NCBI RefSeq assembly: GCF_009711975.1
Contig: NZ_VIKW01000008.1
Span: 1 to 64,000 of the forward strand
Direction: 5' to 3'
Source of the DNA: Anabaena sp. UHCC 0204
GTDB taxonomy: Bacteria; Cyanobacteriota; Cyanobacteriia; Cyanobacteriales; Nostocaceae
Length of the DNA stretch: 64,000 bases
The position numbers and the translations under genes were made by a program. The stretch's first letter is position 1, and each line of letters opens with the position of its first letter. The notes beneath the pieces are model-generated. The model saw nothing but the letters and a program-made list of their open reading frames with translations. It was not told where the DNA came from and did no database searches. Of this stretch, positions 8,519 through 17,002 are shown piece by piece.

Positions 8519-9634
8519 CTAAACCGGAGTTAAAAATAGTTTAGCTTCTGCCTGTCTTCTCCGTCTTAATCCTGCTTCCACATTAGTTCCAGGATTCCTG
8601 TATTTTAGAAAAGTTTCTTCAATTTCATCCCATTTCTTGTCTCTCAAAACTCTAGTCATGCTGGAGAAGTTGGAATTACCATAAAAATTAGCACCCAAGT
8701 TATAAGCAAAACTCAATAAAGCTCCTTGTTGATTGACATTTAACTCGTTCCAAACAGGAATTTTGATTAGGGGTGGTAGATAGCTATTATCTAATTGTAA
8801 AATCAAAATTTCTTCGGCTTGTGCTTTAGTAATTGTTTCACCCAATTTCCATTCACTACCATCTTTTTTGCGAGTAGTTCCCCAACCAATTGTGATAGGT
8901 TTACCTCCAGAGAGAGGATCAGGATAAGCTTTGAGAAATAATCCTTCAAATTCTTTAATCAAAGCAACTCCAGGAAGTGGTACTTTTCCAGATGAACCAC
9001 CATAAAGTCCTGTAATATTCAGACTTTTTTCCTGAACTACGACTTTTTCTGAGGTTTTATTTGGTGTGACGATAAGGTTTCCCAGGGATTTATTTAAAGC
9101 ATCCTGGGTTTTTTTCCCGACTATTCCATCTGCGGTTAAACCCTGTTGTTGTTGAAATTGTTGGACTGCTGCTAGAGTTTTGTTACCAAAATCACCATCT
9201 ATTTCTCCAAGATTAAATTTAAGTTCTGTTAAAATTCTTTGTAACTGTTCAACTTTTGCACCTTGAGAACCTTTTTTGAGAGTTTCGTTAATAAGATAAA
9301 GTTCGGAAATAGATGATTTTATAGATAAATTGTTATTCAGATTGTTTTCTGACATTACGGCCTTTTCTGCGGATTTATTTGGTGTGGATATGAGGTTTTC
9401 AAGAGATTTATTTAAAGCATCCTGGGTTTTTGTTCCGACTATTCCATCGGCTGTTAAACCTTGTTGTTGTTGAAATTGTTGGACTGCTGCTAGAGTTTTG
9501 TTACCAAAATCACCATCTATTTCCCCAAGATTAAATTTAAGTTCTGTTAAAATTCTTTGCAATTGTTCAACTTTTGCGCCTTGAGAACCTTTCTTTAGAA
9601 TTTCATTGATATTGAGAATTAATTTGCCGACCAT
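8519..9634 (-). CDS. Phage-type lysozyme (GH24) with two peptidoglycan-binding domains
   Basis: A 371-residue modular muramidase. Two PG_binding_1 repeats (about 8-75 and 118-185) each contain LKKGSQGAKVEQLQRILTEL and FGNKTLAAVQQFQQQQGL. The C-terminal half is a GH24 lysozyme with the T4-like Glu-Asp-Thr triad in EFEGLFLKAYPD and ITIGWGT. The two repeats are almost identical in DNA as well, so the duplication is recent. No signal peptide or membrane segment is seen. ATG at 9634 is preferred: the frame is open to 9826, but that extension is not domain-like. It could be a host autolysin or a captured endolysin; no other phage gene is nearby. Confidence 0.88.
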   Translation of the reverse strand: MVGKLILNINEILKKGSQGAKVEQLQRILTELKFNLGEIDGDFGNKTLAAVQQFQQQQGLTADGIVGTKTQDALNKSLENLISTPNKSAEKAVMSENNLNNNLSIKSSISELYLINETLKKGSQGAKVEQLQRILTELKFNLGEIDGDFGNKTLAAVQQFQQQQGLTADGIVGKKTQDALNKSLGNLIVTPNKTSEKVVVQEKSLNITGLYGGSSGKVPLPGVALIKEFEGLFLKAYPDPLSGGKPITIGWGTTRKKDGSEWKLGETITKAQAEEILILQLDNSYLPPLIKIPVWNELNVNQQGALLSFAYNLGANFYGNSNFSSMTRVLRDKKWDEIEETFLKYRNPGTNVEAGLRRRRQAEAKLFLTPV

Positions 9635-9773
9635 AATGATACCCTGATAAGTGAGTCTAAGTTGCTGGCTATTGATGAGGATACTATAACAATTATTAGT
9701 ATATTTGAATGATTCAATGAAAGTGAATTTTTGTAAAGAAAGTTTTTGTATTTTTCTGCAAAAGAAGGAGAAA

Positions 9774-10160
9774 TTACAGTGTTGGACAAAAAGCAAATTT
9801 TGATTTGATATTCCAGCATTTCCCATTATGAATCAGTAGGGTTAAATGAGTTGCTGTGTATTCAAAATGCAACTGACGCTGTACAAATTCTGGCCAAGCA
9901 GTCCGAAAATTCTGCTTTGTTAAATCCCGAAATGCTACTGTTAAATGAGGAACAAAGGGACTAGTCTTACTAACTTGGTCAATAATTCCTAAGTTTGATA
10001 CGGCATTATCTGGCCATTCAAAGGGTGGTTGTAAGGTAATATGGGGTGGTGATTTTTGGGCGCTACGACTGGCGTATTTATCTGCAAAGTATTGTTTAAT
10101 GCTATTGGCATATTCTTGAATATGTTGTGGTGGTAATAAGGCAATAAAAAAGCGATCCAT
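9774..10160 (-). CDS. 2'-5' RNA ligase/LigT-like phosphoesterase with internal deletion
   Basis: It belongs to the 2H phosphoesterase family, which acts on 2',3'-cyclic or 2'-5' phosphodiester RNA ends. Both HxT motifs are present: PHITLQPPFEW (near residue 40) and PHLTVAFRDL (near residue 71). Only about 30 residues lie between them, whereas family members have roughly 80-100 and total about 170-190 residues (here 128). About 60 central residues are therefore missing in frame, after EWPDNAVSNL. Much of the beta-sheet core should be lost, so it is probably inactive or under decay, although the frame is intact. Confidence 0.75.
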   Translation of the reverse strand: MDRFFIALLPPQHIQEYANSIKQYFADKYASRSAQKSPPHITLQPPFEWPDNAVSNLGIIDQVSKTSPFVPHLTVAFRDLTKQNFRTAWPEFVQRQLHFEYTATHLTLLIHNGKCWNIKSKFAFCPTL

Positions 10161-10317
10161 TAAATTTTAGAGTGTAATTAGATAGACAATTTAATTATAG
10201 TAGCGGTTAATCTTGAAGTGTGATAGAAACAAATCTATGAATTAATACAAATATGATCACAAATCATGATAAGTTTTAGTAAATGAAAAATTGCTAATCT
10301 AAAATCCAATCCAATAT

Positions 10318-10584
10318 ATGCCTTGGTTTGTCAAGATTGAAGCTGGTAAGGTTGATAAACCTACCTTTGACCAATATGTACCCGCCCACAGAGCCTATGT
10401 ACAAGAGTTGATTACTAAAGGACACAAGGCTAAAACGGGTTATTGGGCGCAAAAGGGTGGTGGGATGATGTTATTTGAGGCGGCTTCGATGGATGAAGCC
10501 CAAGCAATCGTAGCTGGTGATCCCTTGGTACAGAACGATTGTGTCAGCTATCAACTATTTGAATGGCGAATTGTTATCGAATGA
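10318..10584 (+). CDS. YciI-like domain protein
   Basis: An 88-residue single-domain protein of the YciI/YCII family (ferredoxin-like fold). It begins MPWFVKIEAGKVDKPTFDQY and has the family hallmarks: a His in PAHRAYVQELITKGH, and an acidic AGDPLVQNDCVSYQLFEW tail. YciI proteins are dimers with a putative His-Asp active site, and most have no assigned reaction. It lies upstream of the SRP RNA gene on the same strand. Confidence 0.8.
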   Translation: MPWFVKIEAGKVDKPTFDQYVPAHRAYVQELITKGHKAKTGYWAQKGGGMMLFEAASMDEAQAIVAGDPLVQNDCVSYQLFEWRIVIE

Positions 10585-10620
10585 CACACAAATTCTGAAT
10601 TTTAGTGTTATGATTCTAAA

Positions 10621-10717
10621 AGACCTGGATCTATGCAACTTCAACGCCCAAATCTTGTCAGGACCGGAAGGTAGCAGCAATAAGGGATGCTTGTGGTAGG
10701 CGTAGTCTCCGGGTCGC
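10621..10717 (+). ncRNA. ffs: Signal recognition particle RNA (4.5S-type)
   Basis: The sequence contains the conserved SRP domain IV core TCAGGACCGGAAGGTAGCAG (10658-10677), which binds Ffh. Flanking arms pair: GACCTGGA (10622-10629) with TCCGGGTC (10708-10715), and CGCC (10645-10648) with GGCG (10699-10702). This gives the single long hairpin of the small bacterial SRP RNA, about 97 nt. The exact ends are estimates. It directs membrane and secretory proteins to the membrane with Ffh and FtsY. Confidence 0.93.
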
Positions 10718-10743
10718 CTTATTTGTAGGAGCTTTCAGTAGCA

Positions 10744-11136
10744 ATGCCTGGTTTTGGAGATATTGTACAAAAAGCTTTTTATCTCGGTGTTGGGTTAGCC
10801 TCTTACGCTGGTGAAAAAGCTGGGGGGAAATTAGCCGAACTGCGATCGCAAGTCCAAAAATTAGCAGATGAAATGGTAGCCAAAGGCGAGATGAACACAG
10901 AAGAAGCTCGCCGCTTTGTCGAAGATATGATGAAGCAAGCTCAACAGCAACCAACGTCTGGAGAAACATCGGAAAGAACAGCCCCTTCTGAACCTCGTCG
11001 GATCGAAATCCTTGAGGTAGACGAAGAACCAACTGTGAAAGAGGCGCAAAAAGAAAATGGCGATAATGTAGATCACTTGCGCGATCAAGTGCTAGAACTA
11101 CAGGAAGAGTTAAAACGTCTGCAACGCGAACCGTAA
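10744..11136 (+). CDS. Phasin-like coiled-coil protein
   Basis: A 130-residue, helix-rich protein. The N-terminal part (MPGFGDIVQKAFYLGVGLASYAG...) is amphipathic, followed by a charged helix (about 30-65), an acidic disordered linker and a C-terminal coiled coil (DHLRDQVLELQEELKRLQRE). Similar cyanobacterial proteins are annotated as phasin family, a group that coats polyhydroxyalkanoate granules. No pha gene is nearby, so that role is unproven here. It starts 27 bp after the SRP RNA. Confidence 0.65.
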   Translation: MPGFGDIVQKAFYLGVGLASYAGEKAGGKLAELRSQVQKLADEMVAKGEMNTEEARRFVEDMMKQAQQQPTSGETSERTAPSEPRRIEILEVDEEPTVKEAQKENGDNVDHLRDQVLELQEELKRLQREP

Positions 11137-11292
11137 AAAGCAATCTTTTACTTTGGGTATCAGTAGCATTTAATTCTGGAAAAATGACGCTATACCCAAT
11201 ATGGCTTTGTGTGCGTTACCTATTGTGTACTCTAGCATTTCCAGCCAGATGGTGTTATGCGTCATGTTTTTAGCCAGTAAGGGCATTAAGTT

Positions 11293-11712
11293 ATGGAACA
11301 GTGGCAAAAAGACTTAATAGACATGATCGAAACCGTGGCTGATGACGTAGAGCAGTTCTTCCTGGGAATGAATGATATGGTAGATGCTTTTTTTGAGTTC
11401 ACGGAAGAAATTACTGAAGAAGTACAAAACACATTTCTAGCTGATATTGATGCCTTCAGTACATTACACGAACAGTTTTTACAAGACTTAGCTGAACCAC
11501 TTTTGGAAATTTACTGGGAACTCGAAGACATCGCAGAAGATGTAGATTCTGGTTTTCCTTATGCGGTAGAACCTACACTCGAAAAAAATGCAGCTTGTAT
11601 TGGTTGTAGTCACTATCACGGACAAGTTTATAGCGGTAATTTGTTAGTTTGTGGTATGCACCCTCACGGCTGGGATGATGAAAGTTGTCCAGATTGGGAA
11701 AAAGGGAATTAA
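11293..11712 (+). CDS. Conserved cyanobacterial protein with Cys/His-rich C-terminus
   Basis: A 139-residue protein. The acidic helical N-terminal two thirds (IETVADDVEQFFLGMNDMVD...) joins a compact tail with C-x2-C-x-H-x-H (ACIGCSHYHGQ), then LLVCGMHPHG and ESCPDWE. The four Cys and several His residues could hold a metal ion, zinc or iron. It resembles an uncharacterised cyanobacterial family; no function is assigned. It stands alone between the phasin-like gene and queF. Confidence 0.7.
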   Translation: MEQWQKDLIDMIETVADDVEQFFLGMNDMVDAFFEFTEEITEEVQNTFLADIDAFSTLHEQFLQDLAEPLLEIYWELEDIAEDVDSGFPYAVEPTLEKNAACIGCSHYHGQVYSGNLLVCGMHPHGWDDESCPDWEKGN

Positions 11713-11791
11713 TTCAGCAATCCATCAAGCAAGCTGGGGAGAAATGTTAAGTTAATAATTGTGAATCTCTGCATTTATTTCTACTAACATA

Positions 11792-12208
11792 ATGAGTAAC
11801 TTTGCACCGGAAACTGTATCCCCAGCCAGTCAAGAAATTAAGTATGGTGAACGCGAGATTGCGGAAGGAAAATTAATTACCTTTCCTAACCCCCGCATTG
11901 GGCGACGCTATGATATTAGTATTACATTACCGGAATTTACTTGTAAATGCCCTTTTTCCGGTTATCCTGACTTTGCAACTATTTATATTAGTTACATTCC
12001 AGATCAACGGGTGGTTGAGTTGAAGGCACTTAAGCTTTATATTAACAGCTACCGCGATCGCTACATATCCCACGAAGAAACAGCCAATCAAATTTTAGAT
12101 GATGTAGTTGCAGCTTGTGATCCTTTAGAAATTACTGTGAAAACCGATTTTACCCCCCGTGGAAATGTGCATACAGTAGTTGAAGTTAGACATCAGAAAG
12201 GTGTCTAA
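11792..12208 (+). CDS. queF: NADPH-dependent preQ0 reductase QueF
   Basis: It reduces 7-cyano-7-deazaguanine (preQ0) to preQ1 in queuosine biosynthesis for tRNA wobble modification. The 138 residues match the short, single-domain (type I) QueF. Visible motifs are the nucleophilic Cys in FTCKCPFSGYPDFA and the QueF signature in ELKALKLYINSYRD. The fold is a tunnelling (T-fold) oligomer. No other que gene and no preQ1 riboswitch was seen next to it. Confidence 0.95.
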   Translation: MSNFAPETVSPASQEIKYGEREIAEGKLITFPNPRIGRRYDISITLPEFTCKCPFSGYPDFATIYISYIPDQRVVELKALKLYINSYRDRYISHEETANQILDDVVAACDPLEITVKTDFTPRGNVHTVVEVRHQKGV

Positions 12209-12218
12209 ACAAAAAATA

Positions 12219-12250
12219 TTGTAGAGACGTTCCATGGAACGTTTCTACAA
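12219..12250. repeat. 32-bp palindrome after queF
   Basis: TTGTAGAGACGTTCCA is followed directly by its reverse complement with one G-T mismatch. It can act as a hairpin terminator for queF, but it lacks a T run. The related arms GTAGAGACG...CGTCTCTAC occur at 14642-14680, so it is also a member of a dispersed palindrome family. Confidence 0.7.
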
Positions 12251-12326
12251 GCATTATGGATTTATGAGAATGTTTTATCAAATTAGGGCTAGGAGTCAAT
12301 TGTCAATTATCAATTGTCCTTGTCTG

Positions 12327-13400
12327 TTAACTAACTAAAACATTGCGAAAATAACCATTTTGTTGAGCTAATTTTTCTCCAATAATCTGTTGATAAACAG
12401 CCTCATAACTTTTAGTCATCTGTTGAACACTGAAATTTTCTTCCACATATTGACGACAAACGTAACGATTCAAGCTACCTATTTTGTCAATAGAATCAAT
12501 ACATTCTTCGATATTATTACAGAGAAAGCCAGTTTTCCCATCAACAATAACTTCCTCTGTTGAACCTAGTCGCATAGCAATTACAGGTGTACCTGATGCC
12601 ATTGATTCTACCATGACTAATCCAAAAGGTTCTCGCCAAGTAATGGGGAATAAAGTTGCATAAGCACCTCCCATAATTGCATTTTTCTGCACATGATTAG
12701 CTTCACCTAAATATTCAATTTGCTTACCATCAATATGTGGTTTAATTTCTTGTTCAAAATATTCCACATCAACTACATCCACTTTACCTGCTATTTTTAA
12801 CCTCTGACCAGTTTTTTTCGCAATCTCAATTGCTAAATGTGTTCCTTTTTCTGGAGATATTCTTCCTAGAAAAGCTAAGTAAGATGGTTCTATTGGTTGA
12901 GGATAAAATTCATAACTACTAACATCTATTCCATTATAAACAGTGTCTACATAGTTTAATCCTAATCTGGGTTCTCTTTGAGAATTAGAAATACTAATAT
13001 AAGGCTGTTTTCGACAATGTTTAAAGATTTTTTCATTGTCTGGTGTAAAAATGCCATGTAAAGTATGTACCGTAGGAGTTGCGACTAAGTTTGCAGATGT
13101 CAATGTTGCGACTCCCATGTGGGAATGAATAATATCAAAATCTGCTGCTTGTTCATAGACTGATGCTAGTTGTAGAAATTCATAAATACTTGAATCTCTG
13201 ATAGTAGAATCTAGCCTTAAAGCGCGGGGATGAACTGATACTAATTTTGCTAAAGTTAAAGAATCTCCTGATGCAAATAGTGTCACTTCATGTCCAAGAC
13301 GGACTAATTCATCAGTTAATAAACCTACAACCAATTCTATGCCACCATAAGCTGGTGGTGGTACTCTCTCCCACAATGGAGCAATTTGAGCAATTTTCAT
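12327..13400 (-). CDS. Glycosyltransferase family 4
   Basis: A 357-residue GT-B enzyme. The N-terminal half begins MKIAQIAPLWERVPPPAYGGIE, a common start for this family, and has the acceptor-side loop IIHSHMGVATL. The C-terminal half has the donor-binding segment FLGRISPEKGTHLAIEIAKK and the EX7E-type region EPFGLVMVESMASGTPVIA. It transfers a sugar from a nucleotide-sugar donor; neither substrate can be read here. ATG at 13400 lies 7 nt after AGGAG; the upstream TTG is less likely. It stands alone on the minus strand between queF and potC. Confidence 0.9.
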   Translation of the reverse strand: MKIAQIAPLWERVPPPAYGGIELVVGLLTDELVRLGHEVTLFASGDSLTLAKLVSVHPRALRLDSTIRDSSIYEFLQLASVYEQAADFDIIHSHMGVATLTSANLVATPTVHTLHGIFTPDNEKIFKHCRKQPYISISNSQREPRLGLNYVDTVYNGIDVSSYEFYPQPIEPSYLAFLGRISPEKGTHLAIEIAKKTGQRLKIAGKVDVVDVEYFEQEIKPHIDGKQIEYLGEANHVQKNAIMGGAYATLFPITWREPFGLVMVESMASGTPVIAMRLGSTEEVIVDGKTGFLCNNIEECIDSIDKIGSLNRYVCRQYVEENFSVQQMTKSYEAVYQQIIGEKLAQQNGYFRNVLVS

Positions 13401-13694
13401 TATCAATCTCCTAAAATATCAGATTTATATTTCCAGTTATTTGAAAATAAATTGAATAACTAACAGGAAATAGCTAAAAGTTAAAAGAAATCGCCCTTAT
13501 TCATGATTGTACTACCAAATCTTATGCTTTGCTTTTGTTATTTTTTGTCTATCTTAGGTAGTGTAATTATCTGATTCTTAAGAAAGAAATTAGACAAAAG
13601 ATCATGGTGATATTTTTGATTTTTAACTTGACTTAAAACAAAATATCAAGTATAATATAATACGATTTATCAATAGTCGCAGATATTAAGCAAA

Positions 13695-14498
13695 ATGAAT
13701 ATATACAAACAAATAAATAAACCGCGTGTTTCATGGCAGGCGGTTTTCGCACTAGTCGTATTTGTGTTTATGTACCTACCGATTTTGGTACTAGCTTTTT
13801 ATAGTTTTAATAAATCACCTTACAGTGCTAAATGGGAGGGATTCACCTTAGAATGGTACGAAAAATTATTTAGTGATGAACGGATTTTATCCGGGTTATA
13901 TAATAGTTTATTAGTTGCTTTTTGTGCTGTGGGAGTTTCCGCAGTGTTGGGAACATTAATGGCTGTAGGGTTGGCACGTTATGAATTTCCTGGTAAAAAA
14001 ATATATCGAGGAATTGCTTATTTACCCTTATTAATTCCTGATATTGCGATCGCTGTCTCGACACTAGTATGTTTAGCAGCTTTTGCTATTCCTTTGAGTA
14101 TATGGACTATCATCGCTGCCCATATCGTATTTTGTCTATCCTATGTGGGCTTGGTAGTTTCTGCGCGGATGAATAATATCAATCCTGATTTAGAAGAAGC
14201 AGCTTTAGATTTAGGTGCAACCCCCATACAAGCCTTCATTTTGGTTTTATTACCTCAATTAATGCCGGGGATTATTTCGGGGTGTTTACTGGCTTTTGTA
14301 TTGAGTTTAGATGATTTTTTAATTGCTAGTTTTACCGCTGGAAGTGGTGCGAATACCTTACCAATAGAAATTTTTAGCCGCATTAGAACCGGAGTAAAAC
14401 CCGATATTAATGCCTTAAGTGTAATGTTAATTTCTATGACTGCTATTGTCGCTTTAATAGGGGAATTAATTCGGACTGCGGGAGAAAAGAGAGAATAG
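13695..14498 (+). CDS. potC: Spermidine/putrescine ABC transporter permease PotC
   Basis: A 267-residue inner-membrane permease with six predicted membrane segments. It carries the EAA loop EEAALDLGATPIQAFILVLL, which contacts the ATPase, and the PotC-type ends (MYLPILVLAFYSFNKSPYS; LDDFLIASFTAG). PotC normally works with PotA, PotB and PotD, but none is in this window. The ATG start follows a long AT-rich upstream region. A transporter for another small cation or opine cannot be excluded. Confidence 0.88.
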   Translation: MNIYKQINKPRVSWQAVFALVVFVFMYLPILVLAFYSFNKSPYSAKWEGFTLEWYEKLFSDERILSGLYNSLLVAFCAVGVSAVLGTLMAVGLARYEFPGKKIYRGIAYLPLLIPDIAIAVSTLVCLAAFAIPLSIWTIIAAHIVFCLSYVGLVVSARMNNINPDLEEAALDLGATPIQAFILVLLPQLMPGIISGCLLAFVLSLDDFLIASFTAGSGANTLPIEIFSRIRTGVKPDINALSVMLISMTAIVALIGELIRTAGEKRE

Positions 14499-14857
14499 GA
14501 GATCATGAAAAAGATCCTTGATGAGGATTTCTACAGGTTATAGAGGATTTGGGAAGAATTGCTTGACAAAAGTAGAGTAGGTATTACCAGCCTTTTCAAC
14601 GCGAACTAATGAACTACTTAATCAACATCTCCAGAAAAGAATGTAGAGACGAGAATCCCTACCCATGGAACGTCTCTACAAGGGTTCAGTGACAATAAAT
14701 ACCTTGTATTTGTAACTTGTATGACTACAAATCTAAAATTAAAAGAAAATATTGACATTAGTATTATTAACAACATTTAAAAATGTCTACCTCGGAAAGA
14801 ATCTTCTAGAATGAGAAATAAGACTTGAGTACATATACTAAGGGAGAATAGTAAGTC
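14499..14857. other. Intergenic region with palindrome, upstream of the LuxR-type gene
   Basis: The 359 bp hold an interrupted inverted repeat with outer arms TGTAGAGACG/CGTCTCTACA (about 14641-14681), related to the palindrome after queF. AT-rich sequence with TTGACATTAGTATT near 14751 may contain the promoter of the downstream regulator. No gene was found. Confidence 0.5.
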
Positions 14858-15136
14858 ATGGCTGCTAGTGAGTCTGGGACACCTGTTAGTCTGTCAGACA
14901 GAGAACTGCAAATTATCGACTTAGTGGCCACTGGCTTAACTAACCAAGAAATTGCAGCTAAACTGGAAATTAGTAAACGTACAGTTGATAACCACATCAG
15001 TAACATTCTCACAAAGACTAAAACTGATAACCGTGTGGCTTTGGTGCGTTGGGCTTTACAATGGGGCAAAGTTTGTTTGAATGATGTTAATTGCTGTTCT
15101 CTTCCCCCTCGGAATGATGAAAGTCTGTCTTTGTAA
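14858..15136 (+). CDS. Small LuxR-type regulator, PedR-like
   Basis: A 92-residue protein that is almost entirely a LuxR/GerE helix-turn-helix: LSDRELQIIDLVATGLTNQEIAAKLEISKRTVDNHISNIL. No receiver domain precedes it. Size and solo architecture match cyanobacterial PedR (Synechocystis Ssl0564), which responds to photosynthetic electron transport through thioredoxin and a conserved Cys. Here Cys residues occur in VCLNDVNCCS near the C-terminus. Assignment as PedR is likely but rests on these features. GGGAG precedes the ATG by about 12 nt. Confidence 0.8.
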   Translation: MAASESGTPVSLSDRELQIIDLVATGLTNQEIAAKLEISKRTVDNHISNILTKTKTDNRVALVRWALQWGKVCLNDVNCCSLPPRNDESLSL

Positions 15137-15386
15137 AGCAACATAGTAGTCAAGAAGCTGATTCATCAGATTTTTTAACTATTTTGTAGGTTGCTTATTG
15201 AAAGTAGGAGTGATTGATTTACGCTGTTGTGTACTAATCACAGTGCATACTTGAAAAGCACAAGTGTTAGAGGCGTAAATCAATTATCTTCCGCATTATA
15301 ATTTATACAATTGACACTAATAGCAAATCTCCGAATCATCTAAATTGTGGTAAAATTAATCTTAATTTTCGATGGAGAAAATAATT

Positions 15387-15971
15387 ATGCTTTCATCTCC
15401 TTTGATATTACATTTTCCCTCATCAATGCCAATGACAGATGATCAATTTTTTGAATTCTGTCAAGAAAACCGTGATTTACGTATTGAGAGGAATAAATTT
15501 GGAGATATATCAATCATGTCACCCGCAGGTTCAGAAACAGGAAATAGAGAAGTTAATATCCTTGGACAGTTATGGGTCTGGTCAGAAAAAGATGGAACAG
15601 GTATAACTTTTAGTTCCAGTACAGGGTTTAAACTTTCTACAGGTGCAGAACGTTCTCCTGATGCTTCTTGGATCAAGTTAGAAAGATGGAATAAACTTAC
15701 ACCACAACAACAGAAAAAATTTGCTCCTATTTGTCCTGATTTGGTAATTGAATTAAGGTCACCTTCTGATAACTTGCAACCTTTAAAAGACAAAATGCAG
15801 GAATATATGCAAGAACCAGAAATACAATTAGGTTTATTCATTGATCGTAAAAATCGCCGAGTTTATATTTATCGTCCTGGACAAGCAGAAGAATGTTTAG
15901 AAAATCCTGATACTGTTAGTTGTGATCCTGTTTTATCAGGATTTGTTTTGAATATGGGGAAAATTTGGTAG
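15387..15971 (+). CDS. Uma2-family (DUF820) putative PD-(D/E)XK nuclease, copy 1
   Basis: A 194-residue member of the large cyanobacterial Uma2 family, with a restriction-endonuclease-like fold. Motifs are a conserved E in the first helix region, RSPDASWIKLERW and CPDLVIELRSPSD with the acidic/basic catalytic set, and the C-terminal GLFIDRKNRRVYIYRPG strand. The biological role of the family is unknown. ATG at 15387 lies 9 nt after GGAG and is preferred over 15372. Similar genes occur at 35735 and 53506. Confidence 0.87.
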   Translation: MLSSPLILHFPSSMPMTDDQFFEFCQENRDLRIERNKFGDISIMSPAGSETGNREVNILGQLWVWSEKDGTGITFSSSTGFKLSTGAERSPDASWIKLERWNKLTPQQQKKFAPICPDLVIELRSPSDNLQPLKDKMQEYMQEPEIQLGLFIDRKNRRVYIYRPGQAEECLENPDTVSCDPVLSGFVLNMGKIW

Positions 15972-15985
15972 TTATAAAAGGGAAG

Positions 15986-16090
15986 ATGCACGTTATTAGT
16001 TTTAGAATAGTAAGAGAATATGCAAAAAATCATGCAGATTGTCAGGAATCACTAAACAACTGGTATAACATTGCTAGTAAAGCTAAATGA
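15986..16090 (+). pseudogene. higB: higB toxin remnant (N-terminal 34 codons)
   Basis: Translation from ATG at 15986 gives MHVISFRIVREYAKNHADCQ and then ESLNNWYNIASKAK before TGA. This matches the start of HigB-type mRNA interferases (MHVIS...REF...HPDAE..L..WY...KKA). HigB is about 95 residues long, so about 60 C-terminal residues, including the catalytic region, are gone. The stop overlaps the antitoxin start as ATGA. The reading frame is too short to be reported by ordinary gene callers. Confidence 0.8.
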
Positions 16091-16488
16091 CCCTTACTTT
16101 TAATCCAGAGAAATACAAGGAACTATTAACAGCATATCTCCCCAAAATTATCAAGACTGAAGCTGAAAATGAACAAGCTTTAGCTATTGTAGAAGATTTA
16201 ATGCACCGAAACCGCAGTCCTGAAGAAGATGAACTTTATCAGTTATTAATTACTTTAATTGAAAAATTTGAACAAGAATATTATCAGATTAATCAACAAC
16301 ATGATCCTCAATCTATGTTGTTATTTCTTTTGGAACAATCTGATAAAAGCAAAGTTGATTTACAAGCGGTTTTGGGTTCAGAAAGTGTAGTTGATCATAT
16401 TTTAAGTGGAAAGCAGAAAATAACTCTAGATTTAGCGCAAAAACTGGGAGATTTTTTTCATGTAGAAGCAAGTTTATTTCATGAGTAG
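16087..16488 (+). CDS. higA: HigA-type antitoxin with HTH domain
   Basis: A 133-residue protein. Its N-terminal part (FNPEKYKELLTAYLPKIIKTEAENEQALAIVEDLMHR) is typical of the longer HigA antitoxins. The C-terminal HTH (about 85-130) reads SKVDLQAVLGSESVVDHILSG...LAQKLGDFFHVEASLF. It should bind its own promoter. Because the adjacent higB is reduced to 34 codons, the antitoxin is now an orphan that may still counter HigB toxins elsewhere. The start overlaps the remnant stop. Confidence 0.88.
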   Translation: MTLTFNPEKYKELLTAYLPKIIKTEAENEQALAIVEDLMHRNRSPEEDELYQLLITLIEKFEQEYYQINQQHDPQSMLLFLLEQSDKSKVDLQAVLGSESVVDHILSGKQKITLDLAQKLGDFFHVEASLFHE

Positions 16489-16551
16489 AATTTATTTGTC
16501 CTGAATATCGGCAGGTTAAAGATTTTTCTGTAGCTTAGTTAGTGATAAAAA

Positions 16552-16776
16552 CTAATGATATATTTGTAAATATTTCCTGAATATGGAAGATATATTTAGC
16601 AATTTTTCATGAGTGTTTAATTTAGTTAACAAAAATCGTCTATTTAATGATTGTAAGCCATTGATTAAATCCTCTGACGACAAAGATAATGAATCTCTAA
16701 TATTATCTCTAGTTACAGGGTTTTTATCTTGACTGATATTTAATAATATCTGTTTTTCAATATTAAATAATTTCAC
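16552..16776 (-). pseudogene. Winged-helix fragment of a STAND/WD-repeat type protein
   Basis: The 74-codon frame (MKLFNIEKQILLNISQDKNPVTRDNI...) resembles the winged-helix part of cyanobacterial NACHT/STAND ATPases: a pattern like 'EQ.IL..L....PVT...L...L......L..LL.SL.RR.LI'. No ATPase or repeat domain is found on either side, so it looks like a remnant rather than a complete gene. The similarity is from memory of the family pattern and is modest. Confidence 0.4.
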
Positions 16777-17002
16777 CCACGTTGCATCGATTTAATAAGT
16801 TATTGGTATTTATATCTTCGCTTTTTACGTTTAATTACTGACGGGATGACGAGGAATTTTCGCCTATAAAAAGCAATTGTGTATACAAGAAATGTTCCGT
16901 GATTTTAAAAGTAGTGGTTACAATTTGAATGTAGTGTGTGGTTTTTTCCGAAAACTGTATCTAAATCAACAAAACTTGTAACAATGTAAGAATAGTATAT
17001 TG

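Noticed and set aside
8519-10160. Prophage remnant
   Set aside because: Only a lysozyme is phage-like; no structural, integrase or holin genes are near.
10517-10699. 60-codon frame overlapping the YciI gene end and SRP RNA
   Set aside because: It runs through the SRP RNA core; the RNA assignment is far stronger.
10658-11143. 161-codon frame on the minus strand
   Set aside because: It is antisense to the SRP RNA and the phasin-like gene; no domain.
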